A stretch of 50,641 bases of DNA from Methylomonas sp. (GTDB lineage: Bacteria > Pseudomonadota > Gammaproteobacteria > Methylococcales > Methylomonadaceae). How positions within the stretch are numbered: the first letter of the stretch is position 1; each line of letters opens with the position of its first letter. The stretch covers positions 1-50,641 of the forward strand of contig PERU01000027.1 in the NCBI GenBank assembly GCA_002928965.1, in the 5' to 3' direction. The notes beneath the pieces were generated by a model. The model was given only the letters and a program-made list of their open reading frames with translations, was not told the origin of the DNA and ran no database searches. Shown here in pieces: positions 36,176 to 44,549 of the stretch. A program made the position numbers and the translations under genes.

Positions 36176-37090
36176 TTAGTCTTCCCATTCCAATTCGGCG
36201 AAGGCGATGGTGATATTTTTACGATGAAATTGCTCGAATAACTGCCAGTTTTGTTGTGCAGTTAAACCGACGTGCTCAACGGCATACTCCAAGGTTTTAC
36301 CTTGTTTAATCAACGTTCTGATTTCGCTAGCCATTTGCAGTAAATAGGCTTTTTGCGGCTGCATGCTTGCCGGCCAGTCTTTGACTAATTTGCCATGCCC
36401 TGGAATGACCAGTTTATAAGGCTGCTGCTCAAGCTGGCCAAGTTCTTTAAGCCAGCCTTTGATACTGCCGTCGATCACCGGAATATGCTCTAAAAACAAC
36501 AAATCTGCCAACCACATCGTGTCGGTGGCTTTATCGTAAACAGTTAAGTCGTTATCTGTATGTGCCGTGGCATGGGCCGTCAACACTAATTCGCGATTTC
36601 CCAGATTCAAAGTCATGCGGTCTTTGACTTGCAAGTCAGGTGGAATGATATTGTCGGGTGTCACGCGAATATCCAATACCTCGTCAGCCCGGCTCAAATA
36701 ATGTGGTCCACGGCTAGCCATGGCTCGGGCTAACTTATGATGCCCGATAAATTTAACCCCAGGTTCTTTGAACGCGCTGTTGCCGTATATATGATCCGGA
36801 TGCACATGGGTATTAATCACGTAACAAATCGGTTTGGATGTGATTTTTTTAACCGCATTGCGTAGTTCGATTCCCTGCTGCGGACTGCCGCCACTATCAA
36901 TCACTGCGACACACTTGTCACCGACAATAAACCCAATATTGGCGATTTCGCCATGATTATCCCGATCAGGCCAGTGATGTTCTGAGACATGCACAAACAG
37001 GCCGGGTGCCACCTCCACAACGGGTAAAACTGGCAATGCCCACGCGGCGGCACTCACCCAAAAACCCAACAAAACCATCAGTCCACGCAT
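36176..37090 (-). CDS. Quinoprotein relay system zinc metallohydrolase
   Basis: The 304-residue protein has a signal peptide (about residues 1-18) and a metallo-beta-lactamase fold with the HTHVHPDHIYGN zinc motif, GHHKLARAM, a TAHTDNDLTVYD block and PGHGKLVKDWP. It fits the SoxH-like zinc hydrolases that accompany the SoxYZ-like carrier in methylotrophs and other quinoprotein users. The substrate is unknown. Its stop is at 36176, 24 bases before the SoxYZ start; with def upstream the spacing is nine bases. Confidence 0.88.
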   Translation of the reverse strand: MRGLMVLLGFWVSAAAWALPVLPVVEVAPGLFVHVSEHHWPDRDNHGEIANIGFIVGDKCVAVIDSGGSPQQGIELRNAVKKITSKPICYVINTHVHPDHIYGNSAFKEPGVKFIGHHKLARAMASRGPHYLSRADEVLDIRVTPDNIIPPDLQVKDRMTLNLGNRELVLTAHATAHTDNDLTVYDKATDTMWLADLLFLEHIPVIDGSIKGWLKELGQLEQQPYKLVIPGHGKLVKDWPASMQPQKAYLLQMASEIRTLIKQGKTLEYAVEHVGLTAQQNWQLFEQFHRKNITIAFAELEWED

Positions 37091-37099
37091 GTTTGTGCC

Positions 37100-37627
37100 T
37101 TATGCTGCAATTCGTTTGAAAAATTCGGTTTCTGAAACAATATCGCGGTTACTCTCCAGCCGATCCAGATACACCAAGCCCTGTAAATGATCAAATTCAT
37201 GCTGAAATACTCGCGCAGGAAAATCATCCAGAATCATTTGCTCATGCTGTCCAAGCGCATTTTGGTAATTGACTCTAACCGACTGATAACGCGGCACTAA
37301 AGCACGGATGCCCGGTACACTCAGACAACCTTCCCAGTCTTTGCGCCTGTTGGCATTCAATACCTGAAAACTTGGATTAACCATAATCACAGGTGACATA
37401 TCCGGCGCATGTGGATAACGTGCCGTCGGTCGAGAAGCGATAATCACAACCTGCCAGGATGCGCCGATTTGCGGGGCGGCAATTCCCACCCCATTACTTT
37501 CCAGCATTACGGCTTGCAAAGTCTCAAGTAAAGCCAGGAACTTTGGGCAACTAAAATCGTCAACCTCTCGCGCCTGCTGGCGCAAAATATCAGCCCCTAA
37601 CTGGGCAATCTCGGGTTTTTCAGTCAT
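37100..37627 (-). CDS. def: Peptide deformylase
   Basis: The 175-residue enzyme has the three PDF motifs: GVGIAAPQIG, EGCLSVPG and HEFDHLQGLVY, the last providing the metal-binding histidines. It removes formyl groups from new proteins. The fmt gene that is usually beside def is absent, and def leads a run of periplasmic and sulfur-related genes, so this may be a second copy in the genome. Confidence 0.94.
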   Translation of the reverse strand: MTEKPEIAQLGADILRQQAREVDDFSCPKFLALLETLQAVMLESNGVGIAAPQIGASWQVVIIASRPTARYPHAPDMSPVIMVNPSFQVLNANRRKDWEGCLSVPGIRALVPRYQSVRVNYQNALGQHEQMILDDFPARVFQHEFDHLQGLVYLDRLESNRDIVSETEFFKRIAA

Positions 37628-37795
37628 GTTAAAACGAAGGGTAAATCCGTAGCATTATTGAGGTCAGTATACTGCGGTTCATTAGAATTTACTCACCTTT
37701 ACTTTGATCGGCTTTTTTGTGATATTAACTATCGAATTTGCCCAGTAACACCTAACGCCAAGGCGTATAGCTATTCAAACCAACCAGGAGACAAC

Positions 37796-38140
37796 ATGAA
37801 AAAAATTCAAAAAACCCCATTCGCACTGGCAATGAGCGCCTCTTTGTTACCCTTTGCAGCGAATGCTTTGCCAACCGAAACCAATCCATTTGCCCTGTCA
37901 GACCTTAGCTCAGGCTACATGCAAACTGCTGAAGCAGAAAAAGACGGCGCGTCAAAAATGAAAGATGGCTCTTGCGGCGAAGGCAAATGCGGCGGCGATA
38001 TGATGAAACCCAAAGCAACAGACGCTAAAGCATTAGAAGGCAAATGCGCAGGTAATAAACCCGCTGCTGCGCCCAGCAAAGATTCTGCTGGTGATGACAA
38101 AAAGATGGAAGGCGGCTGCGGCGCCAATATGAAAATGTAA
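37796..38140 (+). CDS. Small secreted Cys protein resembling HvfA/BufA-type RiPP metallophore precursors
   Basis: The 114-residue precursor starts at ATG 37796 behind CAGGAG. It has a signal peptide (MKKIQKTPFALAMSASLLPFAANA). After cleavage comes NPFALSDLSSGYMQTAEAEK, which matches the leader region of HvfA-like proteins. The core is low-complexity with Cys60, Cys65, Cys84 and Cys108; SCGEGKCGG contains the EGKCG motif of these RiPPs, with EGKCAG and EGGCG as degenerate copies. In known systems an MNIO (DUF692) enzyme and a partner modify such cysteines to bind copper. No such gene lies next to it here. A longer upstream start at 37658 is unlikely because it lacks a signal-peptide beginning. 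Confidence 0.7.
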   Translation: MKKIQKTPFALAMSASLLPFAANALPTETNPFALSDLSSGYMQTAEAEKDGASKMKDGSCGEGKCGGDMMKPKATDAKALEGKCAGNKPAAAPSKDSAGDDKKMEGGCGANMKM

Positions 38141-38151
38141 TACAGCTATGC

Positions 38152-38184
38152 AACACCGGCTGAGGCTCAGCCCAAGCCGGTGTT
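38152..38184. terminator. Hairpin between the HvfA-like gene and iscA
   Basis: AACACCGGCT and AGCCGGTGTT form a 10-base-pair stem around a 13-base loop, between two converging genes. No T-run follows on either side, so termination is only suggested by the position. Confidence 0.35.
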
Positions 38185-38192
38185 AGTTGGCA

Positions 38193-38516
38193 TTAAACGC
38201 TAAAACTTTCTCCACAACCGCACATGCCTTTGACATTTGGGTTGTTAAACTTAAAGGCTTCGTTAAAACCTTCTTTGGCATAATCCAGTTCAATGCCCTT
38301 TAATTTGTCCAGGTCGGCTTGCTTGACCAGGACTTTGACATCAAATTGATCGAATACAACCTCATCTTCAGACAGTTCATCGGCATAATCCAACACATAG
38401 GCATAACCTGAACAACCTGATGGCTTAACGCCCAACCTCAGACCAACACCCGACCCACGTTTTATCAATTGTTTTTGAATCTGACTGGCCGCACGTTCGG
38501 TGACTGTAATACTCAT
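38193..38516 (-). CDS. iscA: Iron-sulfur cluster assembly protein IscA
   Basis: The 107-residue A-type carrier has the family core: [19 protein letters not shown] with the first Cys, and the C-terminal [11 protein letters not shown] supplying the other two. It receives and hands on Fe-S clusters. It follows the cysteine desulfurase after 12 bases. The usual iscU, hscB, hscA and fdx are not in this run. Confidence 0.94.
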   Translation of the reverse strand: MSITVTERAASQIQKQLIKRGSGVGLRLGVKPSGCSGYAYVLDYADELSEDEVVFDQFDVKVLVKQADLDKLKGIELDYAKEGFNEAFKFNNPNVKGMCGCGESFSV

Positions 38517-38528
38517 TTTTTGCTTCTC

Positions 38529-39632
38529 CTAATGTTTCGCAAGCAATGTTTTTAACACACTGACAAACTGATCTACTTCAAGTGCCGTATTGGATTTTCC
38601 CAAACTGACCCGAATCGCCGATTTGGCTAACACAGCTTCCACACCCATCGCCTCCAACACCGGACTGATCTGCTCAGAGCCTGTTGCGCAAGCGGAGCCA
38701 CTGGATACGGCAATATTTTTCTGGTCCAATTGCATCAATAACATTTCGCCATTCATCTCAGGAATACCGAACTGCAGCGTGTTGGCCAATCTGGGCACCT
38801 GTTCGGCGAAAACCACTAAGCCCGGAATTGACTTTAACTGTTGCTCCAGACGAATCCTTAGAGACAACGTGTGACTGATGCGTTGCTCAAGCTCCAGTTT
38901 AGCCAGTTCAGCGGCTTTACCAAAGCCAACTATTGCCGCCACATTTTCGGTACCGCCACGCAAACCAAATTCCTGATCACCACCGCGTTGCAGTGGCTTT
39001 AGAACGACATCAGCCCCCCAAATCAGAGCCCCACAACCTTTGGGACCATAAATTTTATGGCTGGAAAGACTCATTAAATCCACATGCAAATCACGAAAAC
39101 TGACTGGCATTTTGCCGACGGCCTGAACCGCATCGGTGTGAATCAGGCCGCCGGCCGCTTTTACGCTTTCTACCCAAGAGGACAGCGGTTGAATAGCGCC
39201 AGTTTCATTATTCGCCAACATCAGCGAAACGCAATCGCCATGCTGCAGAGCTTCAGTCGCCTCAGGACTTGACACCACTCCAGAGGCTTCTACTGCTAAG
39301 GCCTTTACAGCCTGATATTTTCGAACGCAATTGGATATATTCTCAGTGATGGCGGGATGCTCCATCGCTGATCGCCATAGTCGACACCCCTGAAAACTAG
39401 ACATAGCAAAAGCGTTTGCTTCAGTACCGCCACTGGTAAACAGGACTTGTGATGCTGGGGCATCAACTAAACAAGCAACTTGCTCCCTGGCCGTGTCAAT
39501 AGCACTTCTGGCGATACGGCCCAATCGATACAAGCTGGATGGATTGCCATATAAATGCTGTAAATACGGCAACATGGCATCCAACACTCGCTCATCAGGC
39601 TGCGTAGTGGCATTGTGATCAAAATAGATCAT
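38529..39632 (-). CDS. Cysteine desulfurase (NifS/IscS family)
   Basis: The 367-residue PLP enzyme begins MIYFDHNATTQPDE and has TSGGTEANAFAM, DAVQAVGKMPVSF, the PLP lysine in SSHKIYGPKGCG, and the active-site loop SSGSACATG with its catalytic Cys. It frees sulfur from cysteine for cluster assembly. It is shorter than E. coli IscS (404) and nearer to NifS-like members. It begins directly at the iscR stop and is followed by iscA, so it is the sulfur source of this small cluster. Confidence 0.92.
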   Translation of the reverse strand: MIYFDHNATTQPDERVLDAMLPYLQHLYGNPSSLYRLGRIARSAIDTAREQVACLVDAPASQVLFTSGGTEANAFAMSSFQGCRLWRSAMEHPAITENISNCVRKYQAVKALAVEASGVVSSPEATEALQHGDCVSLMLANNETGAIQPLSSWVESVKAAGGLIHTDAVQAVGKMPVSFRDLHVDLMSLSSHKIYGPKGCGALIWGADVVLKPLQRGGDQEFGLRGGTENVAAIVGFGKAAELAKLELEQRISHTLSLRIRLEQQLKSIPGLVVFAEQVPRLANTLQFGIPEMNGEMLLMQLDQKNIAVSSGSACATGSEQISPVLEAMGVEAVLAKSAIRVSLGKSNTALEVDQFVSVLKTLLAKH

Positions 39633-40118
39633 TTAGGCAGATTTTCGTTCCTGTATGGAAAGAATATCAATCACTTGTTCAGATTGCTTGGCCTGTCGTT
39701 TTGCCACTTCACTGACCATATCTCTTTCTAAAAGCTGGCCCAGGGTAATTTCTTTTAAATAGGCCCGGATTTGTTCGCTCAAACCCATCCACAGATCATG
39801 GGTTATACATGGCTGATTGTTATGGCAATTGGATTTTCCGCCGCATTTGATGGAGTCTACCGGCTCGTCAACCGCTTCAATAATCTCGGCAATATTGATT
39901 TCACGGGCAGCTCGACTGAGCGTATAGCCACCACCAGGCCCCCTGACACCCTTGACCATGCCGGCTTTACGCAAACGTGCAAATAATTGCTCAAGGTAAG
40001 ACAACGAAATGGTCTGACGGGTCGCTATGTCCGTCAAAGTAACCGGGTGCTTTTGACTGTGAAACGCCAAATCCAGCATGGCTGTAACCGCATAGCGTCC
40101 TTTTGTGGTGAGTCGCAT
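39633..40118 (-). CDS. iscR: Rrf2-family regulator IscR
   Basis: The 161-residue regulator begins MRLTTKGRYAVTAMLDLAF with the winged helix, and has Cys92, Cys98 and Cys104 spaced C-x5-C-x5-C, exactly as the [2Fe-2S] ligands of E. coli IscR. With a cluster it represses its own operon; without it, it binds other sites. The upstream promoter carries a matching type-1 IscR site (40162-40187), so autorepression is very likely. Confidence 0.95.
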   Translation of the reverse strand: MRLTTKGRYAVTAMLDLAFHSQKHPVTLTDIATRQTISLSYLEQLFARLRKAGMVKGVRGPGGGYTLSRAAREINIAEIIEAVDEPVDSIKCGGKSNCHNNQPCITHDLWMGLSEQIRAYLKEITLGQLLERDMVSEVAKRQAKQSEQVIDILSIQERKSA

Positions 40119-40121
40119 ATC

Positions 40122-40156
40122 GTCTCCTTAATAAAGCCTAGTTAAATTAAGGAGAC
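40122..40156. promoter_or_regulatory. Palindrome at the iscR start region
   Basis: GTCTCCTTAAT (40122-40132) and ATTAAGGAGAC (40146-40156) are exact inverted copies of 11 bases, 13 bases apart. One arm overlaps the iscR ribosome binding site (AAGGAG); the other overlaps the predicted transcription start. It could be an operator, or, in transcripts reading through from cysE, an RNA hairpin hiding the binding site. Confidence 0.5.
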
Positions 40157-40187
40157 TATAAATAAACCCAGTATTTTAGTCAAGTAT
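40155..40187 (-). promoter_or_regulatory. iscR promoter with type-1 IscR binding site
   Basis: On the minus strand TTGACT (40183-40178), 17 bases, then TATAGT (40160-40155) form a good sigma-70 promoter. The overlapping ATACTTGACTAAAATA (40187 downward), followed by CTGGG, fits the first two-thirds of the type-1 IscR consensus (ATASYYGACTRWWWYA...) with poorer agreement at its end. Holo-IscR would block this promoter. Confidence 0.7.
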
Positions 40188-40201
40188 TGTGGCTACCGGT
40201 T

Positions 40202-40951
40202 TTAATCCTTATCTTTAATTTGGCAATCATCCAGCTGGGCAAGCTGTTTCCCGCCGCATTTAATGCCTGCATCGTTTAGTTTTTGACACATTATTTCAAT
40301 CTGCTTATCCATTTGTTGAATATGATCCAACATTAAATTGATGGCATTCGCTATGGGATCGGGCAGATCGGTAGCACCATAAGCATCAAAGCCCATTTTT
40401 TGTGCCATGGCGTCTCGCAACGTCCTATCCAGCTTGGTTTTGTCATCAACAATATGCGCAGGAATACCCACCACAGTCACACCGTCAGGTACCGGTTTCA
40501 CTACTACAGAATTCGAGCCGACTCTGGCACCCTCACCAATTACAATAGGCCCCAACACTTTGGCGCCCGCACCGATTACCACGCCATTTTTCAAGGTGGG
40601 ATGACGCTTGCCCTTATTCCAGGACGTGCCACCCAAGGTAACCCCGTGATACAGCGTGCAATCATCTCCAATAACCGCCGTCTCACCAATCACCACGCCC
40701 ATACCGTGATCAATAAAAAAACGCCTACCTATTTGAGCGCCAGGATGTATCTCGATCCCAGTCAGCCAGCGCCCTAAAAACGATAAATACCGTGCCGGCC
40801 AATGCATCCCTTTCACCCACAACCAATGACTAGTCCGGTGAATCAACACGGCATGAAATCCAGGGTAAGTCGTCAACACCTCGAACACTGACTGGGCAGC
40901 CGGATCACGCGCAAACACGCACTGAATATCTTCTTTAATTTGGCTGAACAT
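40202..40951 (-). CDS. cysE: Serine O-acetyltransferase
   Basis: The 249-residue enzyme has the left-handed beta-helix of hexapeptide repeats, with [27 protein letters not shown] and [16 protein letters not shown]. The catalytic His is in HPGA/HGMG. Unlike E. coli CysE (273) it lacks part of the N-terminal domain and has a short Cys-containing C-terminal extension ([16 protein letters not shown]). It makes O-acetylserine, the precursor of cysteine, the sulfur donor for the desulfurase. It is four bases downstream of trmJ. Confidence 0.94.
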   Translation of the reverse strand: MFSQIKEDIQCVFARDPAAQSVFEVLTTYPGFHAVLIHRTSHWLWVKGMHWPARYLSFLGRWLTGIEIHPGAQIGRRFFIDHGMGVVIGETAVIGDDCTLYHGVTLGGTSWNKGKRHPTLKNGVVIGAGAKVLGPIVIGEGARVGSNSVVVKPVPDGVTVVGIPAHIVDDKTKLDRTLRDAMAQKMGFDAYGATDLPDPIANAINLMLDHIQQMDKQIEIMCQKLNDAGIKCGGKQLAQLDDCQIKDKD

Positions 40952-40955
40952 GGAA

Positions 40956-41678
40956 TTACTTCAGATTGTGGCTTTGGGAGAAACGCAAAATGCCACGCAG
41001 AATATCCAACTCTTTAGTGTCGAGCTGAGTTCGATTAAACACCCTCCGCAAACGGCGCATGATGGATGTTGAACGATCAGGGTGTAAAAAACCTATATCT
41101 GCCATGGTCTGCTGCAAATGCTCATAAAAACTTTCCATTTGTTCAGCCGTTGCCAGCGGCACTTCACCTTGATCGCCAATTAAACTCTGGTACTGCTGAT
41201 TGCTTGAGACAAAAAGCTCATAACACACCACCTGCACTGCAGCGGCTAAATTCAGTGAGCTATAACCTGGATTGCAAGGTATTCGTAAAAGATAATGACA
41301 CAAATCCAATTCCTCGTTTTTTAAACCGGAATTTTCCCGACCGAACACCAGTGCAATAGTGTCATCCGTGTTACCGCCCCATTTATCAGCACATTCTCGG
41401 GCCGTTAACGACGGCCAACTGATGGTTCGATCTCTGGCGCTGGACCCCAGCACAATCTGACAGTCGGCTATCGCATCCTGCAAACTGGAATACACCTCCG
41501 CATTACGCAACACATCGTCGGCCCCAGAGGCTCTGGCAGTGGCATCCGCATGAGGAAACAGCTTGGGAGTGACCAATCGCAACTGGTCCATGCCCATATT
41601 TTTCATGGCCCTTGCTACAGCACCAATATTGCCGGGGTGCGATGTTTCAACCAGTACAACTTTAAAATTGGCAAGCAA
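40956..41678 (-). CDS. trmJ: tRNA (Cm32/Um32) methyltransferase TrmJ
   Basis: The 240-residue SPOUT methyltransferase has [26 protein letters not shown] start (residues 8-28), [17 protein letters not shown] and the knotted C-terminal part [19 protein letters not shown]. It methylates position 32 of tRNAs at the ribose. As in E. coli, it lies upstream of iscR and divergent to suhB; here cysE is inserted between. Confidence 0.94.
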   Translation of the reverse strand: MLANFKVVLVETSHPGNIGAVARAMKNMGMDQLRLVTPKLFPHADATARASGADDVLRNAEVYSSLQDAIADCQIVLGSSARDRTISWPSLTARECADKWGGNTDDTIALVFGRENSGLKNEELDLCHYLLRIPCNPGYSSLNLAAAVQVVCYELFVSSNQQYQSLIGDQGEVPLATAEQMESFYEHLQQTMADIGFLHPDRSTSIMRRLRRVFNRTQLDTKELDILRGILRFSQSHNLK

Positions 41679-41770
41679 AGACTACTCCCACCCACTAAAA
41701 AACAGCCGATTTTAACAAAAGATTTGCTATCCTATCCTGGTTTTCTAACTGCTCATTATCAATTCGATCT

Positions 41771-42565
41771 ATGCATCCCATGCTCAATATAGCCGTGCGC
41801 GCAGCGCGCAATGCCGGCGACCTGATTCAACGTTCCTCGCAAAATATCGAGAAACTCACTATCGATCACAAAAGCCGCAACGATTACGCCTCGGAAGTCG
41901 ACCGGATGGCCGAGCATGAAATTATCAAGATCATCCGTAATGCATTTCCAGAGCATGCCATTCTGGCCGAAGAAAGCGGTGAACATCAGGGTAACGATTA
42001 TGTTTGGGTAATCGATCCTTTGGACGGCACCACCAATTTCCTGCATGGTTTTCCACAGTATGCTGTGTCAATCGCCCTCAAGTTAAAAAACAAACTGGAA
42101 ATTGGCGTGATTTACGATCCGGTTCGCGACGAACTGTTCACTGCTGAACGCGGCGGTGGCGCCATGCTCAACAACCGCAAAATTCGCGTCACCAAACAAA
42201 GCAGCATGCGCGGCGCACTGATCGGCACCGGCTTCCCCTTTAAAACCATGGATCATATCGAGCCATACCTGGGCATGTTTAAAGCCATCAGCGCCGACAC
42301 TGCAGGCATTCGCCGCGCAGGAGCCGCCGCGCTGGACATGGCCTATGTGGCCTGTGGCCGACTGGATGCGTATTGGGAAATCGGTGTCAAGGAATGGGAC
42401 ATCGCCGCAGGGGTTCTGCTGATTCAGGAGGCGGGCGGCGTGGCTACCGACTTTTCGTTCAACGACAAGTATTTACAATCCGGCAACATCATCGTGGGCA
42501 ATCCCAGGATGCATCAATTGATGTACCATGCCATTCAACCGCACGTCACTGATAATCTGAAGTAA
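41771..42565 (+). CDS. suhB: Inositol-1-monophosphatase family protein SuhB
   Basis: The 264-residue protein has the metal-binding motifs of inositol monophosphatases: EESGEHQG, DPLDGTTNFLHG and WDIAAGVLLIQEAGG. It matches the SuhB length of E. coli (267). SuhB also acts in rRNA antitermination complexes with NusA. It is divergent from trmJ, a conserved arrangement. Confidence 0.95.
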   Translation: MHPMLNIAVRAARNAGDLIQRSSQNIEKLTIDHKSRNDYASEVDRMAEHEIIKIIRNAFPEHAILAEESGEHQGNDYVWVIDPLDGTTNFLHGFPQYAVSIALKLKNKLEIGVIYDPVRDELFTAERGGGAMLNNRKIRVTKQSSMRGALIGTGFPFKTMDHIEPYLGMFKAISADTAGIRRAGAAALDMAYVACGRLDAYWEIGVKEWDIAAGVLLIQEAGGVATDFSFNDKYLQSGNIIVGNPRMHQLMYHAIQPHVTDNLK

Positions 42566-42600
42566 GCCTAAGGCGAGATTACTGAGGCCAAGACCTAAAA

Positions 42601-42630
42601 TTGTTACCGACTTGCCTTTTCTTTTATACT
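42601..42630 (+). promoter_or_regulatory. Sigma-70 promoter of the mtd genes
   Basis: TTGTTA (42601-42606), an 18-base spacer and TATACT (42625-42630), 31 bases before the ATG at 42662. AAGAGGA at 42651-42657 is the ribosome binding site. Confidence 0.5.
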
Positions 42631-42661
42631 TTAAGGCTAATAAAAAATCTAAGAGGACATC

Positions 42662-43570
42662 ATGGAAAAACCTTTCATCCTACACATGCTGACCACAGCC
42701 AAAAATTTAAGCCCTTTCGACGTCAACATGGCGATGGATGCCGGCTGGATTTCAGCCATCCCTTATATCAACGTTGAGCCAAGCGAAGTAAGAGGCTTGG
42801 TGCAAGACGCCATTTTCTCCCGCAGCCCCAAAGGCTTGCTGCGCACCGCGATTTTTATCGGTGGCCGCGAAACCAAGCAAGCGATGGATATGTTGAAAAT
42901 GGCTAAAAACTCCATGGTTCCACCGTTTGAAGTGTCCGTATTTGCTGATCCTAGCGGTGCATTCACCACCGCTGCAGGGATGGTGGCCGCGGTTGAAAAA
43001 GAATTGGCCGAAAAGTTTGACACCACCCTTGAAGGTATAAACATTCTGGCTTTGGGCGGCACAGGCCCCGTGGGTCAAGCTGCGGCAGTCATTGCAGCCC
43101 AAGCCGGCGCAAACGTCAGAATCATTGGCAGACAACTGGACAGAGCCGAACGTACTGCAGAACTGTGCAGCGAAGAATTCGGTGACGGCAAAATCACCAT
43201 CACCGCTGGCGCAGATGCAGATAAAGCCGAATACATGAAAACTGCCGACGTAGTATTTGCTACTGGCGCGGCTGGGATTGAATTATTAAGCGCTGATTTG
43301 ATTGCATCGGCCCCGCTGTTAAAAGTAGCAGCAGACGTAAATGCCGTGCCGCCTGCGGGCATTGCAGGCGTGGATGCATTCGACAATGGTAAACCGATTG
43401 CTGGCTCCATCAGCGGCGCCGTAGGTATCGGCGCTCTAGCTATAGGCAACATCAAATATCAAGCTCAAAGCCGTTTATTGAAACGGATGCTGGAATGTGA
43501 CCAACCGTTGTTCCTGCATTTTGAACACGCATTTGAAGTGGCTCGTGAATTTATCAAGTCAGCAAATTAA
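42662..43570 (+). CDS. mtdB: NAD(P)-dependent methylene-tetrahydromethanopterin dehydrogenase
   Basis: The 302-residue protein has the MtdA/MtdB layout. The start is ILHMLTTAKNLSPFDVNMAMDAG, then TQ-like QDAIFSRSPKG, VPPFEVSVFADPSGAFTTAA, the nucleotide-binding GGTGPVGQAAAV, DVNAVPPAGIAG and GVGIGALAIGNIKYQ. MtdB oxidises methylene-H4MPT in the formaldehyde oxidation pathway of methylotrophs. Cytoplasmic. A tandem paralog follows after a 50-base gap. Assignment of this copy, rather than the second, as MtdB is tentative. Confidence 0.88.
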   Translation: MEKPFILHMLTTAKNLSPFDVNMAMDAGWISAIPYINVEPSEVRGLVQDAIFSRSPKGLLRTAIFIGGRETKQAMDMLKMAKNSMVPPFEVSVFADPSGAFTTAAGMVAAVEKELAEKFDTTLEGINILALGGTGPVGQAAAVIAAQAGANVRIIGRQLDRAERTAELCSEEFGDGKITITAGADADKAEYMKTADVVFATGAAGIELLSADLIASAPLLKVAADVNAVPPAGIAGVDAFDNGKPIAGSISGAVGIGALAIGNIKYQAQSRLLKRMLECDQPLFLHFEHAFEVAREFIKSAN

Positions 43571-43620
43571 GGCGTTTTAGTTAGCCTGCGCGTCCATTAA
43601 TTATTGAGAGAATAAACAAC

Positions 43621-44526
43621 ATGTCAAAACGTAGCATTCTACATATGTTCGACCCGATGCCAAACAACAGCCCGTTTGACATCAACATGGCACTGGATGC
43701 CGGTTTTGATGTGTTGATGCCCTACTCAAATGTTAAATTGGAAAGCATCCAGAACCTGACGCAGGATGCCATATTTTCTCGCAGCCCTAGTGGAATTAAG
43801 AAAACCGGCATTTTTATTGGCGGTCGAGACATCGGCTTGGCAATAGACATGCTGCAAGCCACTAAACCCGCTATGGTGCCGCCATTTGAAGTTTCAGTTT
43901 TCGCTGACCCTAGCGGCGCTTTTACCACGGCTGCAGCACTGGTCGCCTGCGTTGAAAAGGCTCTCGAACAAACTCACGCTAAAAAATTAAAAGACTGTAA
44001 GGCGCTGGTTTTCGGAGGCACCGGTCCTGTTGGCATTGCCACTGGCATCATTGCTTCCTTGCAAGGCGCAGAAACAGTGTTGGTTGATCATTTATCCGCT
44101 GATGCTGCCAACGACGCGGCCAAGCCTTATAACCGCCGCTTCAATGCCCACATGACTGGCGCAGTTGCAAGAACGGATGCCGATAAAATTCAGTTATTAG
44201 CAGACGCCGACATTGTATTTTGTACCGCAAAAGCCGGTATCAGAGTCTTGAGTGCGGCAGTATTGGCGCAAACTCAAAAACTCAAAGTCGCTGGCGATGT
44301 CAATGCGGTACCACCGGCAGGGATTGAAGGCATTGAATCCAAAGATATGGCGGCACCACTGATTCATGCCAAACAATCGCCAAATGCTGTAGGAGTCGGT
44401 GCGTTAGCGGTAGGGAATGTCAAGTACAAACTCCAGCATGAATTACTGAAATCCATGCTGACAAGTGATAAGCCAGTATTTATTGACTTTATAGAAGCCT
44501 TCAGTAAGGCACAAGGGCTGGTTTAG
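43621..44526 (+). CDS. Tandem MtdA/MtdB-type dehydrogenase paralog
   Basis: The 301-residue protein is collinear with the preceding one from ILHMFDPMPNNSPFDINMALDAG to GALAVGNVKYKLQHELL. It keeps QDAIFSRSPSG, VPPFEVSVFADPSGAFTTAA, GGTGPVGIATG and DVNAVPPAGIEG. Differences between the two copies are concentrated in the middle part (about 145-200). It may be a second MtdB, an MtdC-like enzyme, or differ in NAD/NADP preference, which I cannot decide. RBS GAGAG (43607-43611) precedes ATG 43621. Confidence 0.85.
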   Translation: MSKRSILHMFDPMPNNSPFDINMALDAGFDVLMPYSNVKLESIQNLTQDAIFSRSPSGIKKTGIFIGGRDIGLAIDMLQATKPAMVPPFEVSVFADPSGAFTTAAALVACVEKALEQTHAKKLKDCKALVFGGTGPVGIATGIIASLQGAETVLVDHLSADAANDAAKPYNRRFNAHMTGAVARTDADKIQLLADADIVFCTAKAGIRVLSAAVLAQTQKLKVAGDVNAVPPAGIEGIESKDMAAPLIHAKQSPNAVGVGALAVGNVKYKLQHELLKSMLTSDKPVFIDFIEAFSKAQGLV

Positions 44527-44549
44527 GTCAGTCTCTGGTTCGATAAGAC

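Noticed and set aside
37658-37795. Longer start for the HvfA-like protein
   Set aside because: The added 46 residues are not a signal peptide; the ATG at 37796 has CAGGAG and a canonical signal sequence.
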